Below, piece by piece: positions 1 through 5,005 of a stretch of DNA of 5,005 bases. Under the pieces are notes generated by a model. It worked only from the letters and a program-made list of their open reading frames with translations, ran no database searches and was not told the origin of the DNA. Origin of the DNA: an uncultured Propionibacteriaceae bacterium (GTDB lineage: Bacteria > Actinomycetota > Actinomycetes > Propionibacteriales > Propionibacteriaceae). Numbering within the stretch: the first letter of the stretch is position 1; every line of letters starts with the position of its first letter. Made by a program: the position numbers and the translations under genes. Location of the stretch: contig CAKZJI010000040.1 in the NCBI GenBank assembly GCA_936941515.1, positions 1 through 5,005 of the forward strand, given 5' to 3'.

Positions 1-242
1 ATGGCCTGCCCGAGGAGGGAGTTCACCAGCGTCGACTTGCCGGCCCCAGTCGAGCCTCCAACCACGGCCAGCAGGGGTGCGTCGAGGCGACGGGCCCGGG
101 GCAGCAGGTAGTCGTGAACCTGGCTGGTCAGGGTGCGTGCCTGCTCCCGCAGCTCGGTGGCGCCTTCCAAGGGAAGGGGGAAACGCGCACCGGGAAGGAG
201 TGCGGCGAGGTTCTCGACGGCCTCGGCTAGGGGGTTCGTCAT
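1..242 (-). CDS. P-loop GTPase, dynamin-like/YfjP-like, N-terminal part only
   Basis: The gene starts at the ATG at 242-240 and leaves the window at base 1, so only about the first 80 residues are visible. Residues 1-57 are a predicted helical lead-in rich in Leu, Ala and Glu. A hydrophobic beta strand (PLLAVVGG, about 56-63) follows, then a perfect Walker A/G1 loop, GSTGAGKS, at residues 63-70, continuing TLVNSLLGQA. The 'GKSTLVNSLLG' pattern is typical of Era/YfjP/dynamin-type GTPases, where it binds the nucleotide phosphates, rather than of ABC ATPases. In actinobacteria, GTPases with such a helical N-terminal extension often occur as dynamin-like, membrane-associated proteins; that assignment here is inference, because the G3, G4 and C-terminal regions lie outside the window. 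Its start codon overlaps the stop of the upstream PrsW-type gene by 4 nt (ATGA), so translation of the two is probably coupled. Confidence 0.8.
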   Translation of the reverse strand, partial: MTNPLAEAVENLAALLPGARFPLPLEGATELREQARTLTSQVHDYLLPRARRLDAPLLAVVGGSTGAGKSTLVNSLLGQA

Positions 243-1543
243 GGCCGTGGCGGCACCGGGTGGGTCGGCTGCGGGAAGGGCCGGGGACGCTGCCTCCTCG
301 GGATGATGGTGAGGCCAAGGGGCTCTGTCAGGGCGTCGGGACGCAGTTCCTCAATCTGATGGACCAGTTCGTGGGTGCGGTGATCTGCGCCGGGACCGAC
401 GGTTCCGCGGTTGATCTGCTCCCTGGTGTGGGCCAGTTCTGTGATCAGGCGCATGAACTTTGCGGTGCGCCACCAGGTCTTCGGGCCACGGCAGATGCCG
501 GCCAGGTGCAGCTTGATGCGTCGGAAGGGGCTGGAGAACACGACGACGTCGCGGTCCTCAAGCCATCCTCCCCTCCGGAAGTCGATGAGACGCTGCCGGA
601 TGATCCGGGTGTGTCCGATGATGCTGAGGATCAGGGAGGCAGTCAGAAACCCGACCAGGCCAAGCGCCATGTACCAGTGGGTTCTCAAGTTCTCCTGGGA
701 GTTGAGGCTGGCCATTCCGTTGAAGAGCATGTGCCCACCGACCGCGAGGATGAAACCCGCCAGCGGGGCCGTCACCCGTACCCATTTGCTGCGAGCCCCG
801 AGCGCGACGGCTAGGCCCAGTGACGTCATCATCGTGAACATCGGATGCGCGAAGGAGGTGTAGACGCCGCGGAGCAGCACGATTTCCCTGACAGCAGCCT
901 CAGGATCACCCGCCTCAATCGTCTTTGAGGTGAAGACGATGGCGCGGCCGTAGTAGATGATGTTCTCCACGAAGGCGAAGCCGACCGCCGAGAGCCCACC
1001 GAGCGCCACGACGCTGAACCGTGCGATGTAGCGATTGCGGTAGAAGATCAGCAGCAGGAACAAGATGGTGGCTTTGCTGGCCTCCTCCACGAACGGGGCG
1101 ATGAAGATGGCGGGACGAACACCGGCGGCAGCGTCGGCGCTGGTGGTCTGCATCATCTCCCCGGCCCAGGAGTTGATGTGAATGCTGATCCACGTTGAGG
1201 CGCACGCTCCCCAGCCGAAGACCAGCAACCAGACCAAGGGCTTCTGGGGGCGGAAGCGATCCAGCCAGATGAACAGGGCGCTGTAGACCAGGGCCGTCCA
1301 CACCGCCCAGAAGGCCGCCATCTTGAGTGCGTCATCGTTCAGGCCCCAGGCGACGCTCCCGTCAGGGAACGTCTTGTCAGGGCTGAGCATCTGATACTGG
1401 TGAATGAGGTTGAACACGTAGAACGGGATCAACACGAGCGTGATCCAGAGGATGGGGCTGCGCAGCAGCCGCTTCCACCAGGGACCGGGGTCAGCGGGGG
1501 GAAGCCCCGACAGCCAGCGCTGCCGTTCGAGAACCTGAGTCAT
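239..1543 (-). CDS. PrsW-family intramembrane metalloprotease
   Basis: This 434-residue multi-pass membrane protein carries the motifs of PrsW (CPBP/type II CAAX-protease-related clan). They are the glutamate pair with lysine PFVEEASK (E153, E154, K157), FAFVEN (E193, N194), FAHP (H233) and GGHMLFN (H271, N275), which are expected to bind the metal and activate water inside the membrane. About eight hydrophobic segments are visible, near residues 30-48, 76-94, 102-120, 147-167, 174-197, 231-250, 257-278 and 290-310. After the last one comes a long hydrophilic tail of about 120 residues ending in a Pro/Arg-rich stretch. In Bacillus, PrsW cleaves the anti-sigma factor RsiW; the substrate here is unknown and no sigma or anti-sigma gene is in view. 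The start ATG is preceded by TTTGGAG. The gene lies 18 nt after tRNA-Arg on the same strand and overlaps the downstream GTPase gene by 4 nt. Confidence 0.9.
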   Translation of the reverse strand: MTQVLERQRWLSGLPPADPGPWWKRLLRSPILWITLVLIPFYVFNLIHQYQMLSPDKTFPDGSVAWGLNDDALKMAAFWAVWTALVYSALFIWLDRFRPQKPLVWLLVFGWGACASTWISIHINSWAGEMMQTTSADAAAGVRPAIFIAPFVEEASKATILFLLLIFYRNRYIARFSVVALGGLSAVGFAFVENIIYYGRAIVFTSKTIEAGDPEAAVREIVLLRGVYTSFAHPMFTMMTSLGLAVALGARSKWVRVTAPLAGFILAVGGHMLFNGMASLNSQENLRTHWYMALGLVGFLTASLILSIIGHTRIIRQRLIDFRRGGWLEDRDVVVFSSPFRRIKLHLAGICRGPKTWWRTAKFMRLITELAHTREQINRGTVGPGADHRTHELVHQIEELRPDALTEPLGLTIIPRRQRPRPFPQPTHPVPPRP

Positions 1544-1547
1544 GATG

Positions 1548-1554
1548 CTCCAAA
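1548..1554 (-). promoter_or_regulatory. Ribosome binding site of the PrsW-type gene, squeezed after the tRNA
   Basis: TTTGGAG lies 4 nt before the ATG at 1543-1541. It sits inside the 18-nt stretch between the tRNA 3' CCA and the start codon, leaving almost no room for a separate promoter. The spacing is shorter than the usual 5-9 nt. Confidence 0.6.
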
Positions 1555-1561
1555 GGGTACT

Positions 1562-1637
1562 TGGCGCCCCAGGCAGGACTCGAACCTGCGCGCGACAGAT
1601 TAGAAGGCTGTTGCTCTATCCACTGAGCTACTGGGGC
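1562..1637 (-). tRNA. tRNA-Arg, anticodon TCT
   Basis: A full cloverleaf can be read on the minus strand. The acceptor stem GCCCCAG/CTGGGGC is perfect (7 bp). The D stem is GCTC/GAGC, the anticodon loop CTTCTAA holds TCT (reads AGA), the variable loop has 5 nt, and the T arm is GCAGG-TTCGAGT-CCTGC. Discriminator G73 is followed by an encoded CCA (1564-1562). The anticodon stem ACAGC/TCTGT has four pairs and a C-U mismatch at positions 31-39, next to the loop. AGA is a rare codon in such a high-GC genome; one in-frame AGA codon is present in the neighbouring orn (R74, 1932-1934). The gene is divergent from orn and lies directly upstream of the PrsW-type gene. Confidence 0.96.
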
Positions 1638-1647
1638 TTCGCGGCAG

Positions 1648-1676
1648 ATTCTACGCATCATGAGGTCAACACCCAA
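1648..1676 (-). promoter_or_regulatory. Promoter of tRNA-Arg (and possibly the PrsW-type operon)
   Basis: On the minus strand, TTGGGT (1676-1671) and TAGAAT (1653-1648) are separated by exactly 17 nt, fitting a housekeeping-sigma promoter (TTGACA-17-TATAAT). The -10 ends 10 nt before the tRNA 5' end, so the primary transcript would carry only a few extra bases for RNase P to remove. This is inferred from the pattern alone. Confidence 0.6.
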
Positions 1677-1700
1677 TGCGCACCCTGCCTTAGCGGGCAA

Positions 1701-1706
1701 TATTCT
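1701..1706 (+). promoter_or_regulatory. -10 box for leaderless transcription of orn
   Basis: TATTCT (fits TANNNT) ends 6 nt before the GTG at 1713, which places the predicted transcription start on the first base of the start codon. No Shine-Dalgarno sequence precedes the GTG, which agrees with a leaderless mRNA. A recognisable -35 is lacking at the expected place (about 1678-1683, gcgcac). Confidence 0.5.
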
Positions 1707-1712
1707 AGTGCG

Positions 1713-2348
1713 GTGAGCGATGAACTGGTGTGGATCGACTGCGAGATGACGGGTCTTGATCTGGAGAAAGATGCCTTGATCGAGGTTGCCGTCCTGGTCA
1801 CTGATGCTGAGCTGAACGTGCTGGGCGACGGGGTGGATGTGCTGATCAAGCCATCCGACGACCAGCTGGCCGGGATGAGCGACTTCGTCCGTGAGATGCA
1901 CACCAGTTCGGGGCTGCTCGACGACCTCGCCAGAGGCCTCACAATGGCTGAGGCGACCCAGCAGGCCCTGGACTACATCCGCACGCACGTGCCCACCGCG
2001 CGGAAAGCCCCCCTGGCGGGCAACACCATCGGGACGGATCGGGCTTTCCTGGCCCGCGACATGCCGACGCTGGAAGCCTACGTCCACTACCGCAATGTGG
2101 ACGTGTCGTCGTTGAAGGAGCTTGCCCGCCGTTGGTTCCCGCGGGTGCTGTATCAGGCTCCCGCGAAGCAGGGGAACCATCGGGCGCTGGCGGACATCCA
2201 GGAGTCCATTGAGGAGCTTCGCTACTACAGGGAGGCGCTGTTCGTTCCCGCGCCGGGGCCGTCGAGCGATGAGGCGAGGGCGATTGCCGCACGCCACCGG
2301 GGCAGCGTCTCAGGACTCGCCGCCCCCACCAAGGTGGTTGAATCCTGA
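1713..2348 (+). CDS. orn: Oligoribonuclease (DEDDh 3'-5' exoribonuclease)
   Basis: Orn degrades RNA fragments of 2-5 nt, including pGpG from cyclic-di-GMP turnover, to mononucleotides in the cytoplasm using two divalent metal ions. The 211-residue protein shows all DEDDh motifs. Exo I is WIDCEMTG (D9, E11), Exo II is [11 protein letters not shown] (D109) and Exo III is [11 protein letters not shown] (H156, D161); these match the spacing of the E. coli enzyme (about 181 residues). The extra ~30 residues form a hydrophilic, Ala/Pro-containing C-terminal tail after the REALF segment, as is common in actinobacterial homologues. I chose the GTG at 1713 because homology begins immediately ([10 protein letters not shown]), and anything further upstream in frame would run through the promoter region and the tRNA gene on the other strand. 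The start has no ribosome binding site but a -10 box at leaderless distance. A TPR-like gene follows 59 nt downstream on the same strand with no terminator between them. Confidence 0.96.
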   Translation: MSDELVWIDCEMTGLDLEKDALIEVAVLVTDAELNVLGDGVDVLIKPSDDQLAGMSDFVREMHTSSGLLDDLARGLTMAEATQQALDYIRTHVPTARKAPLAGNTIGTDRAFLARDMPTLEAYVHYRNVDVSSLKELARRWFPRVLYQAPAKQGNHRALADIQESIEELRYYREALFVPAPGPSSDEARAIAARHRGSVSGLAAPTKVVES

Positions 2349-2407
2349 AGGAATAACGTCGGGGTGTGCCTTGTTGTGTCTGGCGAACCGGATGAAGGAG
2401 GCACAAC

Positions 2408-2725
2408 ATGGGTTACGACCGTCTGATCACCGCGAGGCGTCACATGGACGACCGCAGGTTCCGTGACGCCATCGCCGAGTTGAAGGCCGTGGTCGAGCAC
2501 GAGCCTGAGAGTGAGACCGAGGAGGCGCTGGAGTTGCTCGCCCTGGCGAACTTCAAGGCCGCCTACCTGCCCGAGGCTGAGCGGCTGGCTCGCCGACTAA
2601 TCCAGCAGAAGCCGACGAACGCCTACGCCCACACGCTGCTGGTGCGTTCCCTGGAGCGCCAGTCGCGGCATGAGGAGGCGACCCGGGCCAAGACCCTGGC
2701 TGTGGCCTTGGGCGCTGACCTCTGA
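2408..2725 (+). CDS. Small tetratricopeptide (TPR)-like protein
   Basis: This 105-residue, soluble, almost entirely helical protein has no signal peptide or membrane segment. Three degenerate TPR-like helix pairs can be read: about 3-36 (M13, A21, L25, V29, P33), 38-70 (A47, Y53, A57, A61, P69) and 72-104 (A72/A74, L82, H88, A91). Alanine or glycine and proline fall near the consensus TPR positions. TPR units bind partner proteins; the partner is not evident here, and no catalytic residues are seen. The start is firm: GAAGGAGG (2394-2401) lies 6 nt before the ATG. It follows orn by 59 nt and is probably co-transcribed with it, or driven by a promoter inside the orn end that I could not identify. 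A strong stem-loop closes the unit 25 nt after its stop. The function beyond protein binding is unknown. Confidence 0.82.
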   Translation: MGYDRLITARRHMDDRRFRDAIAELKAVVEHEPESETEEALELLALANFKAAYLPEAERLARRLIQQKPTNAYAHTLLVRSLERQSRHEEATRAKTLAVALGADL

Positions 2726-2750
2726 GAGCTTGATCGCCACAAGCTAAACC

Positions 2751-2786
2751 AGGAATCCCGCCTGCGCACCGGCAGGCGGGATTCCT
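2751..2786. terminator. Strong stem-loop between convergent genes (bidirectional terminator)
   Basis: AGGAATCCCGCCTGC (2751-2765) and its exact reverse complement (2772-2786) form a perfect 15-bp stem with a 6-nt loop (GCACCG). It lies between the end of the TPR-like gene (2725) and the end of the SDR gene (2816), which face each other. No good T-run follows on the plus strand (gcgttgagg) and only a weak one on the minus strand (ggtttagctt). This is common for actinobacterial terminators, which often lack a U tract. Confidence 0.8.
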
Positions 2787-2815
2787 GCGTTGAGGCCTCT
2801 CCCCCGTCGCATGCC

Positions 2816-3502
2816 CTACGGATCCCGGACGTCCGCGATGACCCTGTCCCCGAAGTCGTCACGTTCCACAAGACGGAGGATCGCAGCGGCTGAGTCAGCG
2901 GGGGCGGTGAGGTTGCCGTCGGCCTTCAGGTCACGGAAGCGGTCACGGTCCGGGAAGTCGGCGTCACGGATGACGCCCTGCATGTCTGTGTCCACCACGC
3001 CGGGGGCGATGGCCGCCACCCGCACACCGTCCAGCCTCTCTGAGGCCAACGCCTGCGCATGCATATCCAGGGCAGCCTTGGTGGCACAGTAGACTGCCCA
3101 GCCGGCGAGGGGACGACGTCCGGCACCGCTGGAGATGTGGACGATCCGCACCTGCGTACCCGGTCGACGGGCGGCGAGCACAGCGTCGGTCAATACGATG
3201 GGTGCTGTGACATTGAGCTGGATCGCGTTCTGCACAGCTGCTGGCTCCAGGGTGCCGCTGGAGCCGATCGGCTCCACCATTCCCGCGTTGTTGATCAACA
3301 GGATGTCCGTGGCATCGCCCAAGAACCCGGTGAGTGCTCCTCCACCCAGCCAGGCCGTCAGGGACTGCGCCGACGACAGGTCGACGCACTCGCCTATGGA
3401 ACGGGACACGGGCAGGACCTCCCATCCGCCCGTGGCGAGCTGATTCGCCAGGGCAGCCCCCAGCCCCCTGCTGACGCCGGTGACGATGGCCTTCCTGGTC
3501 AT
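2816..3502 (-). CDS. Short-chain dehydrogenase/reductase (SDR), YueD/sepiapterin-reductase-like
   Basis: This is an NAD(P)H-dependent oxidoreductase of 228 residues with a classical Rossmann fold. It shows TGVSRGLG (residues 8-15, dinucleotide binding), NNAG (71-74), N97 in LNVTAP, the catalytic serine S125 in HISSGAG, Y138 and K142 in YCATK, and PGVVDTDM (168-174). Arginine in the glycine motif (R12) and VSRS after the second strand suggest NADP(H) preference (inference). The compact length and the start resemble the benzil reductase YueD and sepiapterin-reductase subgroup, but the true substrate (a ketone or aldehyde) cannot be told. The ATG at 3502-3500 overlaps the stop of the amidase gene by 4 nt (ATGA) and has AAGGGG about 5 nt upstream, so the two form an operon with coupled translation. 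The reading frame is intact. Confidence 0.93.
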   Translation of the reverse strand: MTRKAIVTGVSRGLGAALANQLATGGWEVLPVSRSIGECVDLSSAQSLTAWLGGGALTGFLGDATDILLINNAGMVEPIGSSGTLEPAAVQNAIQLNVTAPIVLTDAVLAARRPGTQVRIVHISSGAGRRPLAGWAVYCATKAALDMHAQALASERLDGVRVAAIAPGVVDTDMQGVIRDADFPDRDRFRDLKADGNLTAPADSAAAILRLVERDDFGDRVIADVRDP

Positions 3503-4830
3503 GGCTGCCCCTTCGGCTGGACGGGGTGGGCGAGGCTATGGGCGACGTCCAGCACAAGTCGGTCGGCGCCGATGGGCGCGATGACCTGCACAGCCAGCGG
3601 CAGGCCCTCGTCGCTGAGACCTGCGGGAACGCTGGCAGCCGGGTAGCCGGCGATGTTCCAGTAGGACGTGTAGGCGATGACCGGGACTGAGATCTGATGG
3701 CGGGCAGCGTAGCCCAGCCGGTGGATGGGTCTGATCGGAACTGGCAGCGTCGGCGTGACCGGCGTCAGGAGCACATCAATGTGTTTGAACACGCGGTTCA
3801 TGGCCTCCTCGACGCGGGCAGTGCTTCGTTCAGCCCAGGTGAGTGCGGCTCGCGGGAGCATCCTGGCGATGTTGGCCACCTGCCGGGTGCGACGTTCCAG
3901 GAGTTCTGGATGGTCGGTGCGACGGGCCTCGTCGAGTACTCCCAGGTGGTATTGCACGATGAAGGTCAGCGGGGATTCAGCCCAGCGGATGGACCCCCTG
4001 CTCACCTGATGGCCTTGCCGGGCGAGGATGCCAGCGGCTGCTACGACGGCGTCGGCCACCTGGGGTTCGGGTGTGATTCCGCGGAGGCAGGAGTCCAGGG
4101 TCCAGCCGACGCGAAGCGGCCGCTCGACCTGGGACGGGCTGTGGTGCGCGATGACCTGCATGGCCAGTTCCAGGTCCTCCACCGAGCGGGCCAGGGGTCC
4201 GAAGGTGCCGAGCCGATGCCAGAGGTTCGGGTGGGGTGCGGTGGAGACACTGCCACGGCTTGGCTTCAGACCGAAGATCCCGGTCCAGGCGGCGGGGATG
4301 CGGATGGAGCCCCCGGCATCACCACCCAGGGCCAGGGGAACCATGCCGGCCGATACCGCGACGGCAGAGCCGCCGGAGGAGCCACCGGGGCTGAGGTCCG
4401 GGCCGAAGGGGTTGCGGACGGCACCCCACTCCCCCTCTGTGTAGGGGCTCTGCCCAAACTCCGGCATGTGAGTCTTGCCGATGATAACGGCTCCGGCGCG
4501 GCGAAGCCGGGTGACGACCTCGGAGTCAGATGGGGCCGGCAGCGAGTTGGCGCGTCCGCCCAGGGTGGTGACGAGGCCCGCGACCTCGATCTCCTCTTTG
4601 ATCGCGACGGGCACCCCGAACAGCGGCAGCCGCGCACGATCCTCGGCAGACAGCAGGTCTAGGGCCTTCGCCTGCCGCAAGGCGTCGGCGCTTAGTGCGG
4701 AGAAAGCCGTCAGCTGGGGGTCGCGTTCTTCAATGCGCTCCAGCGTCTGCCGGATGTGCTCGACTACGCTCTGTTCCCCGCACGCCAACCTCCTGGCAAG
4801 TTCCGCAGCCCCAACGTCCCTGAGCTCCAT
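3499..4830 (-). CDS. Amidase-signature family hydrolase
   Basis: This family hydrolyses carboxamide bonds using a Ser-cisSer-Lys triad. All three residues are visible: K78 in PVAIKEE, cis-Ser S151 in PGGSSGGS, and nucleophile S175 in GGDAGGSIRIPA. The S151-S175 spacing of 24 matches fatty acid amide hydrolase. At 443 residues it has normal length and is cytosolic, with no signal peptide. The C-terminal segment YWNIAGYPAASVPAG is also typical. It could be mistaken for GatA, but no gatB or gatC is next to it and the best reading is a stand-alone amidase of unknown substrate. The frame is open back to an ATG at 4908. I prefer the ATG at 4830-4828 because GGGAGG lies 8 nt upstream, the family-like sequence starts there (MELRDVGAAELARRLA), and the likely promoter would start transcription downstream of 4908. 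It is the first gene of an operon with the SDR. Confidence 0.93.
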   Translation of the reverse strand: MELRDVGAAELARRLACGEQSVVEHIRQTLERIEERDPQLTAFSALSADALRQAKALDLLSAEDRARLPLFGVPVAIKEEIEVAGLVTTLGGRANSLPAPSDSEVVTRLRRAGAVIIGKTHMPEFGQSPYTEGEWGAVRNPFGPDLSPGGSSGGSAVAVSAGMVPLALGGDAGGSIRIPAAWTGIFGLKPSRGSVSTAPHPNLWHRLGTFGPLARSVEDLELAMQVIAHHSPSQVERPLRVGWTLDSCLRGITPEPQVADAVVAAAGILARQGHQVSRGSIRWAESPLTFIVQYHLGVLDEARRTDHPELLERRTRQVANIARMLPRAALTWAERSTARVEEAMNRVFKHIDVLLTPVTPTLPVPIRPIHRLGYAARHQISVPVIAYTSYWNIAGYPAASVPAGLSDEGLPLAVQVIAPIGADRLVLDVAHSLAHPVQPKGQP

Positions 4831-4838
4831 GTCCCCAT

Positions 4839-4844
4839 CCTCCC
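4839..4844 (-). promoter_or_regulatory. Ribosome binding site that fixes the amidase start
   Basis: GGGAGG on the minus strand lies 8 nt before the ATG at 4830-4828. The alternative in-frame ATG at 4908 has no comparable site before it, so this site decides for the 443-residue product. Confidence 0.7.
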
Positions 4845-4880
4845 ATGCACGACGATCCAGGGACAGGCAGCCGGCCACAC

Positions 4881-4905
4881 ACCCTGATTTCACCTCACAC
4901 AGGGT
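4881..4905. repeat. Inverted repeat in the divergent promoter region
   Basis: ACCCTG (4881-4886) and CAGGGT (4900-4905) are perfect 6-bp inverted arms 13 nt apart (19 bp centre to centre). They cover the predicted amidase transcription start and the -35 of the candidate tRNA-His promoter. It could be a regulator site or a short stem in the amidase leader, but arms of 6 bp can occur by chance. Confidence 0.3.
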
Positions 4906-4918
4906 CATACGCTATCGT
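4889..4918 (+). promoter_or_regulatory. Candidate promoter of tRNA-His
   Basis: TTCACC (4889-4894) and TATCGT (4913-4918) with an 18-nt spacer are the best sigma70-like pair before the tRNA. Transcription would start near 4925 and give a leader of about 20 nt. The -35 matches TTGACA at four of six bases. This is weaker than the tRNA-Arg promoter. Confidence 0.35.
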
Positions 4919-4936
4919 TTTCCAGTGGCTCGGCAA
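4909..4936 (-). promoter_or_regulatory. Candidate promoter of the amidase-SDR operon
   Basis: On the minus strand, TTGCCG (4936-4931) and TAGCGT (4914-4909) are separated by 16 nt. Transcription would start near 4902, giving a leader of about 72 nt before the chosen ATG. The -10 shares two bases with the -10 of the opposite candidate promoter for tRNA-His. Confidence 0.45.
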
Positions 4937-4945
4937 CGAGTCCAT

Positions 4946-5005
4946 GGTGGGTATAGCTCAGCTGGTAGAGCACCTGGTTGTGGTCCAGGATGTCGCGGGT
5001 TCAAG
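4946..5005 (+). tRNA. tRNA-His, anticodon GTG (3' end outside the window)
   Basis: The 5' acceptor strand GTGGGTA (4947-4953) is preceded by the extra G-1 (4946) that marks tRNA-His. The D arm GCTC/GAGC, the anticodon stem CCTGG/CCAGG (perfect) and the loop TTGTGGT with GTG at 4980-4982 follow. A 5-nt variable loop and the start of the T arm (GCGGG TTCAAG) come next, and the window ends inside the T loop. The missing part is the 3' half of the T arm and the acceptor strand. It is divergent from the amidase gene. Confidence 0.95.

Noticed and set aside
77..814. 245-residue open frame on the plus strand
   Set aside because: It is antisense to the PrsW-type and GTPase genes, has low-complexity Gly/Arg-rich sequence and no recognisable domain.
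1562..1637. tRNA genes as possible integration sites of a mobile island
   Set aside because: No integrase, no repeated tRNA 3' end elsewhere in the window and no change in composition were seen beside tRNA-Arg; the flank of tRNA-His is outside the window.
1542..1712. Upstream extension of the orn frame from an ATG at 1542
   Set aside because: The extension would translate the antisense of tRNA-Arg (peptide like [14 protein letters not shown]) and the promoter region; Orn homology begins at the GTG at 1713.
1491..2297. 268-residue open frame on the minus strand across tRNA-Arg and orn
   Set aside because: It reads through a tRNA gene and antisense to orn; the '[24 protein letters not shown]' type of peptide is a well-known artefact of translating tRNA genes.
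2727..2746. Short inverted repeat AGCTT...AAGCT before the main stem-loop
   Set aside because: It has only 5-bp AT-rich arms with a 9-nt loop, much weaker than the 15-bp stem immediately downstream; probably chance.
3059..3646. 195-residue open frame on the plus strand
   Set aside because: It is antisense to the SDR and the amidase end, both of which have complete motif sets in the minus frames.
3576..4160. Exact 15-bp direct repeat GCGCGATGACCTGCA at 3576-3590 and 4146-4160
   Set aside because: Both copies lie in the amidase gene and encode the similar peptides VQVIAP and MQVIAH; shared codon choice explains it and there is no sign of a mobile element.
3697..4662. 321-residue open frame on the plus strand
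   Set aside because: It lies wholly antisense to the amidase gene, whose catalytic motifs prove the minus strand is coding; it is a by-product of high GC with few stop codons and shows no family motifs.

Overview
The window looks like an ordinary chromosomal segment of a high-GC Gram-positive bacterium (Actinomycetota). The evidence is the GC-rich codon third positions, an oligoribonuclease apparently translated from a leaderless GTG start, a PrsW-family protease next to a dynamin-like or Era/YfjP-like GTPase, and the style of the tRNA genes. A member of the Propionibacteriales is a reasonable guess but cannot be proved from the sequence. Nothing seen points to a phage, plasmid, insertion sequence or CRISPR array.

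Left part (1-1712): three units are read leftward in one line. They are tRNA-Arg(TCT), then 18 nt later a PrsW-type intramembrane metalloprotease, whose stop codon overlaps the start of a P-loop GTPase (ATGA overlap) that runs off the left edge. A good sigma70-like promoter sits just in front of the tRNA, so tRNA and protease mRNA may be made as one transcript. Back to back with it, a -10 box (TATTCT) lies exactly one leaderless distance from the GTG of orn.

Middle (1713-2815): orn (oligoribonuclease, the DEDDh exonuclease that clears 2-5 nt RNAs) is followed after 59 nt by a small 105-residue TPR-like protein with a strong ribosome binding site. A perfect 15-bp stem-loop then separates this rightward pair from the leftward genes coming towards it.

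Right part (2816-5005): a leftward two-gene operon encodes an amidase-signature hydrolase and, through a second ATGA overlap, a short-chain dehydrogenase/reductase. The amidase promoter is back to back with, and overlaps, a candidate promoter for a rightward tRNA-His(GTG) gene cut by the right edge. A 6-bp inverted repeat lies across this divergent promoter region.

Gene density is high. The longest stretches without a gene are 4831-4945 (leader plus divergent promoters), 2726-2815 (terminator) and 1638-1712 (divergent promoters), so no stretch above 300 bases is unexplained. I see no convincing undescribed system. The most interesting points are the tRNA-to-protease junction, the PrsW/GTPase coupling and the leaderless orn start.
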